Shown: positions 25,441 to 37,961 of the stretch, in pieces | Layout: the number at the start of each line of letters is the position of its first letter | Numbering within the stretch: the first letter of the stretch is position 1 | Assembly: GCF_964340395.1 (NCBI RefSeq) | Contig: NC_135564.1 | Location: forward strand, 6,128,861 to 6,192,860 | Length of the DNA stretch: 64,000 nucleotides | Direction of reading: 5' to 3' | DNA from: Glandiceps talaboti | Taxonomy: Eukaryota; Hemichordata; Enteropneusta; Spengelidae | Made by a program: the position numbers and the translations under genes | The notes under the pieces: generated by a model | What the model was told of the DNA's origin: nothing | What the model saw: only the letters and a program-made list of their open reading frames with translations | The model's database searches: none

Positions 25441-26763
25441 AAGAGTTATATCTCACAGCCTAAAGTTACGAAACTAATCATTAAAATATTTGCACAAAGA
25501 AACTTGGGTCAGAAAAGTGGCATGTAAATCCAGAACGTGATTTAGTTGATAACATTGCTGTAATTTATAATGGACAATGATGACAATTATTGACAATGGA
25601 AATTAGATATTTGACTATGTCTGTTTTTAATAATATAATACAAATATGAATTAATCATGTAGTTATTGGATATAATGATAGCATCGTATTTCATATCATA
25701 TTAATGTTTGATGATATCAGTAGAATGTCTCGTCTTTTCTCGTAAAAAAAAATAAAATAAAATGGGTTTCGGTTTTCTTGAAATCAGAAATGTTACATAC
25801 TGACTTCTGTAGATGTCGTACAGATGTTGTCTTGAAAGTAATACAGCAAGGATGTCTGTACCTGTAATGTAATGAAATTCACAGTGTTCTCATTTTAAAG
25901 CAATTTATGACATTCTAGCGCATTTCTTAAATTGAAAAGCAAATGACAGTAATAGCAATGGCAAATGTTATGGTCCTTACCGCTCATGATTGTGTCTAAC
26001 CAATTTTGTGAATTACCGAAGAAACATATAATCGACAGCGCTTATTTTCATCAGTTGCCGTTCTAATACTAATTTTTAGTATGACAACTTCACCTGATTT
26101 CAGGAGCTTTGGTTTGATCACAATATCAGTCAGTCAGTGGCCCTCATTAGGGTAAAAACCTTTCTTGGAGAAAGTACCCGCTAGTGGCAAGCCATGGTGT
26201 AACATATTGAATGGCTAGAGGGCGCTGTTCACAAAAAGGTCTCTTGATCACGTATGAAAATATCCAATTAGTGATGGAAACTAGGGGAAATTTGTATGGG
26301 AATACTTTTTCAGTGGTGCATAGTGATGGGAATAGAGAAAATTAACTTTAATATGTGAACAATTTGGTGCCTTTGATTCTACAAGTTGTATTTGATGTAT
26401 TCTAGGACTAAAAATGTGATTTGTTGTTATAAAAATAATTTATCAAAGGAATACACCGCTGGATATGAGGTACAGTTTTGTAGATTTTAACAATCTAATG
26501 TGACATGGAATTGATGATCAGTAGGTAGATAGAGTAGGTTTTGTGACATCTGTGTGATTGTCTCATTTAGGAGATGGATAGTATTTGTTTTCTGTTAATA
26601 CAAGATGATCAGTTCGTCGTGGCTGGATGGCAATGTTTTCAATCACTCTATCTGTCACATTCTAGTGTTGTGTCTGGGATTGTATAGTTTTACCTTTTTT
26701 CCTGCCACTTGTACTACCATCACATACTTGTATCTTCTGTTTGGCTAGTTGCTCTTTCTCACT

Positions 26764-26766
<3 letters not shown>
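25441..26766. other. Non-coding stretch, nothing recognised
   Basis: AT-rich sequence without a supportable gene or element. Confidence 0.55.
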
Positions 26767-27004
<238 letters not shown>

Positions 27005-27764
27005 TATTTTGTAGAATAGTCAGATACTATGTAAAGAATAATAAATTTTATCTTCAACGTGTATTGCTAGAGTCTTGAACATTGATATTAGTAACTATGT
27101 ATTAATGATGATTATTTTTAATACCATTTCTAATCTATGGAATTATTGTCAGTAATATTTTATGAGTTTATGGAAATGTAAAGGCAATTTAGAAATCCTA
27201 GTGCAATATTAATGATAAAATCTCCTGATTAAAGTAGCCAGTAGCTCATTTTATAGTCAAACTCCACACAGCAACACTAATATCTAATTTACCCGTAGAT
27301 ATTCAACCAAAATTGTCTTCTAACTCTATTATAACTATTCTAATTCAATTGTACTACACAAATATTGAAAACACACACACATACACACACGGATGGAATT
27401 TCCAGTGTTTATTTTATGCAATTTGCACATTTTGCTTCGTTCCAATTGGGAGGAATTGTTTCAATAATACCTTAGAGACCTCAGGGCTAGTGTAAATGCC
27501 TTCATCATGTTATCATCTTATTCATGACTGAGTACAGAATTTTACATTGCACAAATTAGAGCAACATCACGAATACTTCCAGTACAAATTAAGTAAGAAT
27601 GTGAAGATTTATTTTCATGTCTGCTGAGTCTGTTCTGTAACTGTCAACGATTGAATTTCATAGATAACAATTTTGTATTGATAATTAGAGTTCACTATAG
27701 CCATCTTTTAAAAAGTGAGATATTAAAAAAAAAAGAATTCGTAAACTGTAAGTGAAAATCTTAA

Positions 27765-28513
27765 CTAGTGTGTATGCCAACATGGTCTCTGGAGGTGTTT
27801 AAATCGTAATAATACAGTATACGAACTAGACCATAAAAAAATATGTACATATATTGAGATCAAGTGAGTTCTTAGTCTTGAAACTGTACGTGTGGACTCA
27901 TTTTCTGCAATCTCTTTCTCTACCGTATAGTCAAATTATAGTCAAATGGCTTTTTCTAGCTTGACGTTCTGTTCTTACATCAACAGCAGTCGTTTAATAC
28001 TATTGGAATGTTGATAGAAACATGGTGAAGTTACTACATTCACACATGACTTACTTTAAGACTGGCGGTTGAGTTTGTAGTAAACTGAATGAAGTAACCA
28101 ATTACAACCACCTGTAAGTGTTTGATGAATTACTTCTGACTTGCAATTTTCACCTTTCCCTAGCAAGAGATTTAGCGTGATTTTCAGTAGAATTTGTCCA
28201 TTTGACTATACAGTGGAGAAAGAGATTGTAGAAAACAACCACACATATAGTTACTATAGACTAGTGAGTTCTGGATATGTTCTGAAACTCTTTTATATTG
28301 TGATTAAAATAGGCACACACACACATATTTGATTCAAGTCTTAGCTGCAGGATAATATGGAGGCTTACTACATGCTTAAAAATATCACTAATGGAGCACA
28401 CGACACTAGCTTGGAACTATTTTACAGATACCTATTTTGTTAATGACCCACATGTAGTTAGTCTAGTTCCTATACAGTATCGTTACGAGAAACCATAGTT
28501 GGCATCCAGACTA
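27765..28513. mobile_element. Composite 750-bp foldback element with nested inverted repeats
   Basis: Outer arms: 27765-27832 (ATGCCAACATGGTCTCT ... GAACTAGACC) and, inverted, 28459-28513 (TAGTCTAGTTCC ... GGCATCCAGACTA). Inner arms: about 27886-27950 (GTGTGGACTCATTTTCTGCA then ATCTCTTTCT) and, inverted, about 28195-28255 (AGAAAGAGATTGTAGAAAAC-like). The inner part matches 61737-62085 in inverse orientation and part of 39535-39740. The open frame at 28141-28332 lies inside the element and is not taken as a gene. Confidence 0.65.
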
Positions 28514-28880
28514 ACATGAATTATGTAATGGAAAACCTTGAATCTAAAAATATTTAGTGTTGTGTTTAATTATAGCTTATAAAAGTTTAAATACTTCGTT
28601 ATTAGTTAATTTTTGTATCAGTCACAACCTTCAAATAAAGCTGTAGTCTTTCCAAAAAATATCAGTGAGTAAAACCTTGAAGGGAATAGCGGGAGCAGTT
28701 TGTACAGTTTGTAACGATTTTATAGCATGTGCTTCGTAAATAAAAACCTTCAGCAGGTACTGTTACAGTGTTCAAGAAACTCTAATCCTTTGTCAATCAA
28801 AATCTAGAAAAAACAAGCAGGGGTTACCACACAAATTTTTTAAATATAAGTAAAAATATTATTGACTTTCAACTATTTTA

Positions 28881-28955
28881 GAATCCAATATGGCCACCAA
28901 ATTTAGAATCCAATATGGCCGCCAAATTTAGAATTCAATATGGCCGCTAAATACG
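28881..28955. repeat. Three tandem 25-bp units with YY1-like motif
   Basis: Three units of GAATCCAATATGGCCGCCAA plus ATTTA. Each contains AATATGGCC(A/G)CC or a near match, resembling the animal YY1 consensus (AANATGGCNGC). Whether it binds anything is unknown. Confidence 0.7.
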
Positions 28956-29161
28956 GTGTTAACTCAAAGGGAAAGTAACAGATTGTCGATTTCCTTGACA
29001 ACAAGACAGTATTTCAAAGTGATCAAGAATAATCTTTCATACGGCAACATTTGGAGAGATTGTAAGAACTTTTATTGTCAGCGAAATCAGCATTCTACCT
29101 AAACGTTGAAAGTACAAATGTACAGAACTCTGGTGTCCATTAAACATAGATACTTGTCCTT

Positions 29162-29935
29162 GATAGGGTGGTTGGAAAACATTCTCATCTCTCTCGTGGG
29201 GGGTAGTAGGATGGTTGGGGAAAGTAAGGTGGGTGGAATACTTATTACTTCAAGACACTACAGACATTAAATGTACAGATACAACAGCAGCTTTTATACC
29301 TTTTCACCACGAGAGAAGTTTCAATAATTTACTGTTAATAAATATTTCATAAAATTCAATAAAAGATTATAAAACAAAGCTGTCAAGTTGTTAGTTTTGA
29401 CAGAACACATCAGTTTAATGTTCACTGTTTGTCTCTCCCTAGGTAGCATATACACACTCCATTTAATATTCTGTGAGTTTTTCCTTTCACACAGGGACAT
29501 GTACAGAAGATGTAGATATGATAAGACTGATGTCCAAGGTCTTTAGAGATGAGATGTTATTAACTATTTATGATAACAGAAATGACTTTTAAGACGAACG
29601 AACGTATGGTTTTATGACAATCACACTGTTATAAAAGATGTGTGAAGCCGCTTCAGTCAAAACGTGATGTTAGACATTGACACTGTGACTCTTCACGTCT
29701 GCACTTTGGTAGCGCCATTCTACATTGAACATTCTTGACAATGGATGAAGCTTACAAGTATTTGTTTCCATGGAAACATGCATGAATAGACTGCTTCACA
29801 CAACACTTACATGTATCTACCGACTAAAACCTTTTTTTCTTTCAAGTAAAATTCTGTGTCTACTTTGTGATAATGTGTAGTTTTCTTATCTACCCCACAA
29901 GAAAGAGATGAGAATGTTTTCCACCCACCCTACCC
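29162..29935. repeat. Widely spaced inverted repeat pair (45-bp arms)
   Basis: Left arm 29162-29206 contains GGAAAACATTCTCATCTCTC and ends GGGGGGTAG. Right arm 29890-29935 is its inverse (CTACCCCACAAGAAAGAGAT then GAGAATGTTTTCCACC). The roughly 680 bp between shows no coding potential. It could be the ends of an old element. Confidence 0.65.
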
Positions 29936-30667
29936 CACACTGCCACAAGAAAGATGAGAATCTGTTGTTATGTCTACTTGAAATCCAATGTCCTTTAATT
30001 TAAAATTATAGGAGTGCACCACTGCAAACAATTCATTGTTCAGTGGAGGTCCTCACTATGACAAACTTTGTCTTGTTGGAGTCTGCAGACCTGCATATGT
30101 AATCACAGAACTTAAATATTTATGATTCTTAAGTGCTTATTAGATTCTTAAGTGCTTATTACCTTCAAATAAAAAATTCAAACCCTTCAAATGAAACAAT
30201 TCATTGCTCTTCAGGGAAACTGAACAAAATTAATTTCATTAATAGTACAATATGATATATGTGTGTCGACTGCAACGGACTATGTTCATACAGCTATTTG
30301 TATAAATATAATTTTTCTAAACAACAAGATTGTGAATGCACTAATCTATGTGAAACTAGAATTTTTTTTCTAAACGTCTTAAATTTTATCGGATTTGATT
30401 ATTCTAAACGATAAATAAGTATGCATGTGTGAAAATGAACAAATTATGAATTAGCTATTTTGATAAAAGATGAAAAAGAAATGGGCAAAGTTTAGATATA
30501 TGTGTGTAATATTTTGGTATCAGTACTCAACGTTGTGCAAAGTATTGTAGATTTAGATGGCGATAAAGATAAGTTTGAAATTTTATCTTCAAGAAATTTG
30601 ACGTTGACGAAAATATCTAAAAGTGAACAATTAGATTCCTCCACTATTTTGCATCGTTTAGCCTGAC

Positions 30668-30809
30668 TTAAGGGGCCTTGTCACTAAGAATCAAAAGACG
30701 GCATAAGGGGCCTTGTCACTAAGAATCAAAAGACAACATAAGGGGCCCTATCACTAAGAATCAAAAGACATCATAAGGGGGCCTTGTCACTTAGAATCAA
30801 AAGACGACA
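30668..30809. repeat. Minisatellite, about 36-bp unit, four copies
   Basis: Units of TAAGGGGCCTTGTCACTAAG then AATCAAAAGAC. The phrase AAGGGGCCTTGTCACTA is the centre of the 155-bp foldback family, so the array probably grew out of one such element. Confidence 0.9.
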
Positions 30810-30955
30810 GACACAACTCTTATGTATGTCATAAATATTTTCTGGCTGCATGGAGAAAAATATGAAAGAGTAATAAATGTATACTGTGAAATGCCAATGT
30901 AAGAAAACAAATGAAGAAAGTAGTGCTAACTTTGAATATTTGATGTCAATGCTTG

Positions 30956-31225
30956 TTGTCATGACAGGGAACGACCAGCATAAATTTTATATTTCTGTTT
31001 GAACGCCCTAAAACTAGTGTGGTATGAAGTATGGTGTGTGTTGTCATGACAAAGAGTGACCAGAGTAAATTCCATATTTTCTGTTTGAATGCCCTAAATG
31101 TAGCCTTCTGCACTGTATGAAGCGTGTTGCGTGTTGTCATGACGTAGAACAACCAGAGCAAATTTTACATTGTCTGTGTGAACACCCTAAAACTAGCCTT
31201 CTGCACTGTATGAACTATGTTGACA
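30956..31225. repeat. Minisatellite, about 84-93-bp unit, three copies
   Basis: Units begin GTTGTCATGAC, then A.GACCAG..TAAATT, then TTTCTGTTTGAA.GCCCTAAA and, in two units, AGCCTTCTGCACTGTATGA. They share their first half with the dispersed repeat at 25371-25440 and 33365-33442. Confidence 0.85.
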
Positions 31226-32152
31226 AAATGTAATGATTTGGAATGCATTAGAACTTTGTCATCCATATCTCAGTGGTAATCTCGATAACATATAATAATT
31301 ATATTGAGTATAATATTACTGTAATCAGACTACAGACCATTATACTAATACACATATGAAATATGGACATTGAAAATAAAATAACCATAAATTTTAAAAT
31401 AATGTTTTCTGCTAATAACTGGAGTGTTTTGATGTGTTTTTTTTATTATTTCTACTCCATGCAGTATCAGTAATAATGTATTTTTTTTAAAAAGACTCCA
31501 ACAAATTTTACCCTTTTGAACGTTTACAAACATAAATCATTCAGATGTAATCCCAGAATATTTGACTCGGTGAAGTTTGTGTAAATGTATAGATGTATTA
31601 TTAATATCATTACATATCTCTTGCTGAGTATGTCAGGAAATCTGTCAGAGAAAAAATTGGATTTTTGATGAATTTAATCTGAAATTGTAATATTATAGAT
31701 GGTGAGTATTATTAATGTCGTCATGTATGATTAGTAGAGCGTGGATATTGTTACTGGTAGGTTCATTTATCCTCCTACCCCTGGTACTGATTTTGCGGCT
31801 TTTGTCAAAGAATGAGATTTCGTAGGATGTCGTTAATACATCTTGTTCAAATGAACTTTAAGAGGATGTTAATGCACGTGACAGTTTAGAGGCAATGTAA
31901 GTAATTAAAATGACTGGGTATATGCCTTAGAGGAAGTAATGTCTTCAAAGCTTTCTTTTATAAACTTTATTCGATATATTTTCTGTTTTCCAGGGAAGGA
32001 TTTGAATTTGGTTTAAACTTACCTTCTTTTACATTCAGTATCTGAAATTCGATTTTCGAACCCTAGGGGTAAAGTGAAATTATCATGTTCAGTTACTTGT
32101 GTACATTGAACTGCAGTTGTGACCCTGATACACATATCAGCAAGAAACTGAA

Positions 32153-32395
32153 AAAGAGAGACAGAGATAGATAGATAGACAGACAGACAGACATGCACAG
32201 ACACAGGAGACAGACACATACACATACACATACACGTACACAGACAGATAGACACATGCATACACAGGAGACACACACACACACACACACACAGACATAC
32301 AGACAGAGACATATACATACACAGGCGACAGACAGACAGACACACACACACACACACACACACACACCGACAGACAGACAGAAAGAGAGAGAACA
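32153..32395. repeat. Compound GACA / CACA / GATA microsatellite
   Basis: A mixture of GATA, GACA and CACA units. Cys- and His-rich open frames across it on both strands are artefacts. Confidence 0.95.
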
Positions 32396-32699
32396 TAAAG
32401 ATATCGAATATTGCTACTTGTAAGCCTCCTTGCATGGCAAAAACGTTTTTAATTAATTATCCTGTTTGCGATTTCTTTACTATTATTATTAGATGCAAAG
32501 CATATTCTGACTAAACAATGTTAACATGACAAATAAACAAGTTTTTTTATTAAAGATGAAAATAAATTCTGTTTTATAATTTTGGTAAAAAAAGTATTTG
32601 TAATTATTTATTTTATCAACAAGCATATTATAAAGTTTCCTAATCAAAAATTGTTTTAAAAGAAAGATATAGAAACACATTGTGATGATATCAGATGAA

Positions 32700-32990
32700 A
32701 CAGCCTGACACAAATTTGGCAGATTTATACTACACCACATTTCATCCATAAGCTAAAAAAAATGCAACCCTGACATAGTACGTCAGTTTGTAGACTACAT
32801 TTCGTCCATAAGTTGAAAAAAACTGACACAGTTCATCAGTTTTATACTGCGAGACATTTTATCCTTAATGTGGATGAAACACTGTGACACAAATTTGGTA
32901 GATTTTATACTGCAAGACATTTTATGTGTAATGTGAATAAAACAAGCCGACAGCGTTTGTGAGATTAGTATAAGGCATTTTGTGCACACC
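32700..32990. repeat. Diverged tandem repeat, about 60-65-bp unit, four to five copies
   Basis: The recurring blocks are TTTATACTGC.AGACATTTTA, ATCCATAAG.T.AAAAAAA and TGACACA. It is not coding. Confidence 0.65.
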
Positions 32991-33364
32991 TTATTGATTC
33001 ATCGACTTTAAAAAGAAGATTGTCGTAATGCTGTACCAGATTAGTGCGTACTAATCCTGCCGTGGAGCCACAATGCTCTGTGGAAGACTTAACACATCAT
33101 CTGTTGTAGGAAATTTGGAAGGTTCGTTGACAGTATGGTTCAGATTTGTAAAGTTCAGACTGTGTTGCAGCAGTGTTTGACAGTAAATAGTAGTTGATGT
33201 TCGAGTATTGCAGCATTTTTTGACAGTAAAAACAGTTGTCTGTCAGAGTGAAACAGAACAATGTAATCCTCATGTTTCCACTGATAAGATAACAATAATA
33301 CAATAACCTGGGACTGAAACCTTGGCCTTTAAACACATGAATAACCATACTATGAATACTTATA

Positions 33365-33442
33365 CCTTGCACAAGCCAAATTATTGCATTTGAACAGAAA
33401 ATATGGATTATATACCCTGGTCGTTCTGTATCATGACAACCC
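33365..33442 (-). repeat. Dispersed repeat (GTCATGATATAGAACGA family), inverted copy
   Basis: Reads in reverse as GGTTGTCATGATACAGAACG, then CCATATTTTCTGTTCAAATG, then GGCTTGTGCAAGGTA, matching 25371-25440. It lies inside a 132-codon minus-strand open frame that is not otherwise supported. Confidence 0.7.
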
Positions 33443-33545
33443 ATATCTATATCGCTGCATGGTTCTGTAGTTCTAGAAATATGAAAACATTCCAAATCAT
33501 CACTTTCCCATATTTTTCATAATTTATTCCTCAGGAGGTGTAATT

Positions 33546-33700
33546 ATATTATTCACCAATATTTTTCTCCAGTCAGCCAGAAACACTCGTGACCTAAGGG
33601 TTTGTCACTACTCGTCTGGCAACTCATAATGACAAGGCCCCTTAGGTCACTCATATTTACCTTGACTGACTGAATGAAGAAAACTATTGGTGAATAATAT
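33546..33700. mobile_element. 155-bp foldback MITE, best preserved copy
   Basis: The left arm starts ATATTATTCACCAATATTTT and reaches GTGACCTAAGGG. The right arm is the inverse (CCCTTAGGTCAC ... ATTGGTGAATAATAT). About 65 bp pair on each side around a loop near 33613-33627. Related copies lie at 25019-25171 and 4955-5100, and the 30668-30809 array derives from its centre. There is no coding capacity. Confidence 0.85.
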
Positions 33701-34576
33701 CTACATGTTGTACACTGTTCTGGCTTAAAGAGTAAAAGTTGAACTTTGACCCTAGATTGCGTTATAATCAGGGTAAAGTGGACTGAAATGCTTGATTTCC
33801 GTTCAATAATGAAGTAATAGCTATCAAGTAATCCCGTTTGAATGGACAATCACCAAAATGACAAAATCTAATCTAGATATAGTGTGACACTTATTGTCAG
33901 AGGTCTGAATTGTTCCTGTAATTTCAGTTGCCATGGTAATTGATACTCCAATATCAAGATAATGGAGTACTTAAAATGTCATATTCCTGGAGAGTTTGAA
34001 AATCAAAAAAGAAAATGTGTGATCACACCTTTGCTTTGGTAGGTGTTTTGTTGTAATTTTATAGGGTGTTAGTTGATTTGAATTGACTATACACAATCAT
34101 GGGAACATATAATATTATGTACTACATTTACTACATTTGTAAGCTGTCCCTGGAAAGTAGTGAAATTTTTCTACAAAATTGAGCAGTAATTATAAAGGAA
34201 AGAAAGATGGAGAAGTTTTACCCCCTAAGAGTATATCGATAATATGTTGAGACTCCCTAGTGTACTGCTTGTTTGTTTTCTAATGGGAAAGACATTAGTT
34301 GGTATTCGGTATCTCATTGTGAAAGGTTACAGTAAGCTCAGATAAGAATACTAACAGCAGTCTTGATGAACGATAATAATCTTGCTATCAGCGTACACGT
34401 AGTCACATAGTGAGATAAAAAAAAAATGAGGGAAAAGATTCAGGTTTTGAAAAGCTTCGCTTAAGGCTCCTTTCAAAACAAGATGTAGTTTGCTGAAGGG
34501 ACTTCAGTATCTCTGTATATTCCAAGTTTGGCAAATCATTGCAGACTTTCTTGATTAGATTATTACTTTCCAACTA

Positions 34577-34975
34577 ATGGAGCATGTACAGTGATAAAGA
34601 TATATTATATCTCATCAAAGTTCTACTTAAATTGTGTGGTCTTTTTTGTGAAAAACCAAATGTTACTGACAACTTTGATCTTTGTGGTCTGCTGTACAAG
34701 AATATGAGATTAAGCAGTGATAAAAATGTATCTTATGTCATCAGAGGTTCTACCTACATGGTTTTACTTCCCTTTGAAATAAGATAGTGCTTCTGACAAC
34801 TTGATCATACTGGCTGGCTACAAGAATATGGGCTTTAGCTTGTAAGTTGTACCTTGTCTAGTGATAGAAATGCCATCAGAGTTCTACCTAAATTGTGTGT
34901 ACTTCCCTTTGAAAAAAGACAGTGTTTCCGACAACATGATCGTTCTGGCTGGCTACAACAATATGGACTTGAACA
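34577..34975. repeat. Tandem repeat, about 130-145-bp unit, three copies
   Basis: Each unit carries AGTGATA.A.AT, CATCAGAGTTCTACCTA-like, TTCCCTTTGAAA, GACAACTTGATC and GGCTACAAGAATATGG-like blocks. It is diverged, with no conserved reading frame through all copies. Confidence 0.75.
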
Positions 34976-35934
34976 CACTTAAAAGAGGCAACTGGTGACC
35001 AATTTTGCCTCTTTACCATATTGCACAATGTGAAATTGCATGTCAATTGAATTATTCAACCCAGATCAATTATTCTACGATTTTTACATAAAACACAGAA
35101 TGGAAAAATGTTGCTTCTTATATCGCACAAGGTATCAATTTTACAGCTTTGTACTCATCACAATAAAATTATGAAAGTTAGAAACTGAAAAACAAGAATT
35201 TATGTCAACATTTTGCATGACAATCTTGTTGAAGTTACATGATATATATTTCTATAAATTTATGCTTTACATTCTCTCGTCTGATTTCAAAGTCGTCTGT
35301 ACAGTTTTTTGTAATTTCTATCTTAAATCCCCACATATTAGTTTTTCAACAAAACCTAAATTATTTCCTTATCATTATTAATATAAAAACTATTATACAT
35401 CAAAACTGTTCACATCTTTTTGATGTGCCATTTTAAGTATTGACAACATTCTTATTTATGATTCCTGAAGCTACTGTCCTCCTTTCCCAATGATGTTTGA
35501 AATAAACTCCACAACATATTGTTATCCTATGAATTCTTACCTGGATTCGATTTCATCTCGGGTTGCATGATATGTCAGATAACTTCTAACCTACATGCAC
35601 TTAAAGCTATTGACAATGACCCCTAAAAGACTAGTATTGTCTCTAAGCTACGTATCATCATGATTTCCCACTGGACTTTTAACTCAAAGTTTAGGTGAGC
35701 TGTAATTGAATGTTGGCCCTGCAAGTCACAACTCATCACCGGCTGTATACTTGATACACTTAGCTGACTGAATGTTATGTAGCGGTGTTCAGGTTAGCAG
35801 ACAAATGTACGTCATGGATGTTGTCAGAGAGTTTAATAGTCATGTGTTTTTTAAGGTCCCCCACCCCTGGGGAAGATAGTTACAATGGGCTCTGTGCATC
35901 TATGTATCCATTAGTAGTGTCAATTCTCAGACAT

Positions 35935-36085
35935 GTAATATGTTATTTCAATCAAATCTGATACAAAGGTGACATCTCTTATTTCAATCAAATCTGGTAC
36001 AAATGTGACATCTCATTTCAATCAAACCTGGTACAAAGGTGACATATCTCTTATTTCAATCAAACCTGGTACACAGGTGACATAC
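35935..36085. repeat. Minisatellite, about 36-bp unit, four copies
   Basis: Units of TCTTATTTCAATCAAACCTG then GTACAAAGGTGACA. Confidence 0.9.
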
Positions 36086-36367
36086 AATGTATATTATAAA
36101 AGGATATTTTTTCACTAAGTTTTGTGTTCTAAATTCTGTGAAAGAAATTCTCTTAAAAATATTAATCCTATTGTTCCCCCACCCCCACCCCGCTTGTATT
36201 TTTCTGTGTGCAAACAAATACTCACCAGGTGGAAAGAAGATTAAATCAATCCATTCAAGTGTATTAGTGAGCAAGGATGTGTATACGTTACATAGACTCT
36301 ACCAGTAATACTATACGTGGATTTGTTACATATACGTACATTGTCTGCTCTGCATCTACCGAAGTTT

Positions 36368-36775
36368 TGACAGAACAAGTATCAGAACACATTAACCCTT
36401 TTCACCATTACTAGTGATGTCCACACACGTACATATTCACAACAAGTATCAGAACACATTAACTCTTTTGTGATGTCCACAAACTTGCACACTCACAAAC
36501 TTGGTGTCAGAACACATTAACTTTTTTTACCATTACTAGTGATGTCCACACACGAATATATTCACAACAAGTATTAGAACACATTAACTCTTTTGTGATG
36601 TCCACAAACTTACACACTCACAAACTTGGTGTCAGAACACATTAACGCTTTTTTGCCATTACTAGTGTTGTCCACACATGTACACAGTCACAAGTATCAG
36701 AACACATTAACTCTTTTCACTATTACTAGTGACTAGTGTTGTTCACACACGTACACACTCATAAACTTGGTGTGA
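36368..36775. repeat. Higher-order tandem repeat, alternating subunits
   Basis: All units share TCAGAACACATTAAC.CTTTT. Subunits with CCATTACTAGTGATGTCCAC alternate with shorter ones lacking the ACTAGT block. Together they form a period of about 130 bp. Confidence 0.85.
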
Positions 36776-37037
36776 TACTTATTAGTATTACCGAGTAAAC
36801 AGAAACAGGAAACAAAAGTTGCAGTGGCTTTTTTTCTAATTTTCTTCCTGGAATTATGATGAATTTCCAGTGAACCTTATCGTAATATTTAATATAAAGA
36901 AACTACTAGTATATTAAAAGTCGACAAGAATTTCTGATCGTTGTTATTGGAGGTCATTTATCTTCGGAAAAATATCATTTGATGATAGTGTTAAAAAGAT
37001 CCAGAATCTCGGAAATAATTTTGGTAGTTGTCAAAAC

Positions 37038-37345
37038 TTGTACAAGCTTCAATTCCAAAATAAAAATTTTCTGTTGCTTTTAATAGTCCATGCTTTACAA
37101 ACGTTATGCAAGTTTCAACTCCAAAATAAGAATTTCCTGTTGCTTTTAATAGTCCATGCTTTACAAAAGTTATGCAAGTTTCAACACCAAAATAAGAATT
37201 TCCTGTTGCTTTTAATAGTCCATGCTTTACAAAAGTGATGCAAGTTTCAACACCAAAATAAAAAATTTCTGTTGCTTTTAATAGTCCATGCTTTACAAAA
37301 GTGATGCACGTTTCAACTCCAAAATAAGAATTTCCTGATGCTTTA
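37038..37345. repeat. Minisatellite, about 66-bp unit, five copies
   Basis: Units of GCAAGTTTCAACTCCAAAAT then AAGAATTTCCTGTTGCTTTT then AATAGTCCATGCTTTACAAA. The unit length is a multiple of three, so one frame reads as 22-residue repeats. No start context, signal or known repeat protein is evident. Confidence 0.9.
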
Positions 37346-37961
37346 GTCTATGCTTTACGTCATATCAAGTGAATTGTAAAGCCTAGTTCTTTCATTAGTA
37401 CAGAGTAGAAGTGGGACAACATTGCGATGTAAATGAATGGAGCTCCTAGGAGCGACTTAATGATTTCAAACGTATTCATGGCCATTGGTTTGATGCTATG
37501 AATAATTGTACCCTACACGAATATGTCAAGCTAACTAATGAAACTGCCATGTGCAAGGAGAAATAGAGTACATAAATTTTATGAATCTACAGACTTCTTA
37601 AACAGTCGTACCGTGTGTCTTTGATTACATTTCTTTACCAGCTGTACTTATTAGCTGAGCAGACTTATATTCATCGAGACATGTCCTGGAAAAAAATCAA
37701 CAGTGATGGATTCATAGTTTTTAATGACTTTCAGTGTAATTCTAGACTGTATAACTTTGTTCTTGATGTTAATATAAGGGGGTGTGAGACAACCAGAGAT
37801 GGTATATTTATACATGCTTACATAGAATTGATCTAGTAGTACCCTATTTGTGTCGATTTGTGTTGTCATAGGAATGACAAATTGTCATACAGTGTTGAAA
37901 GGTTACATTATCGTATAATCTGTTAGATACAACATTCAGGCCACCCTATCAGCCAGTACTG

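Noticed and set aside
32019-32435. Cys/Val/Ser-rich minus-strand open frames
   Set aside because: Translation of a GACA/CACA microsatellite.
33097-33495. 132-codon minus-strand open frame
   Set aside because: It overlaps a dispersed repeat copy (33365-33442) and shows no domain.
37038-37238. Frame with 22-residue repeats
   Set aside because: Created by a 66-bp minisatellite whose period is a multiple of three. No start context or known repeat protein.
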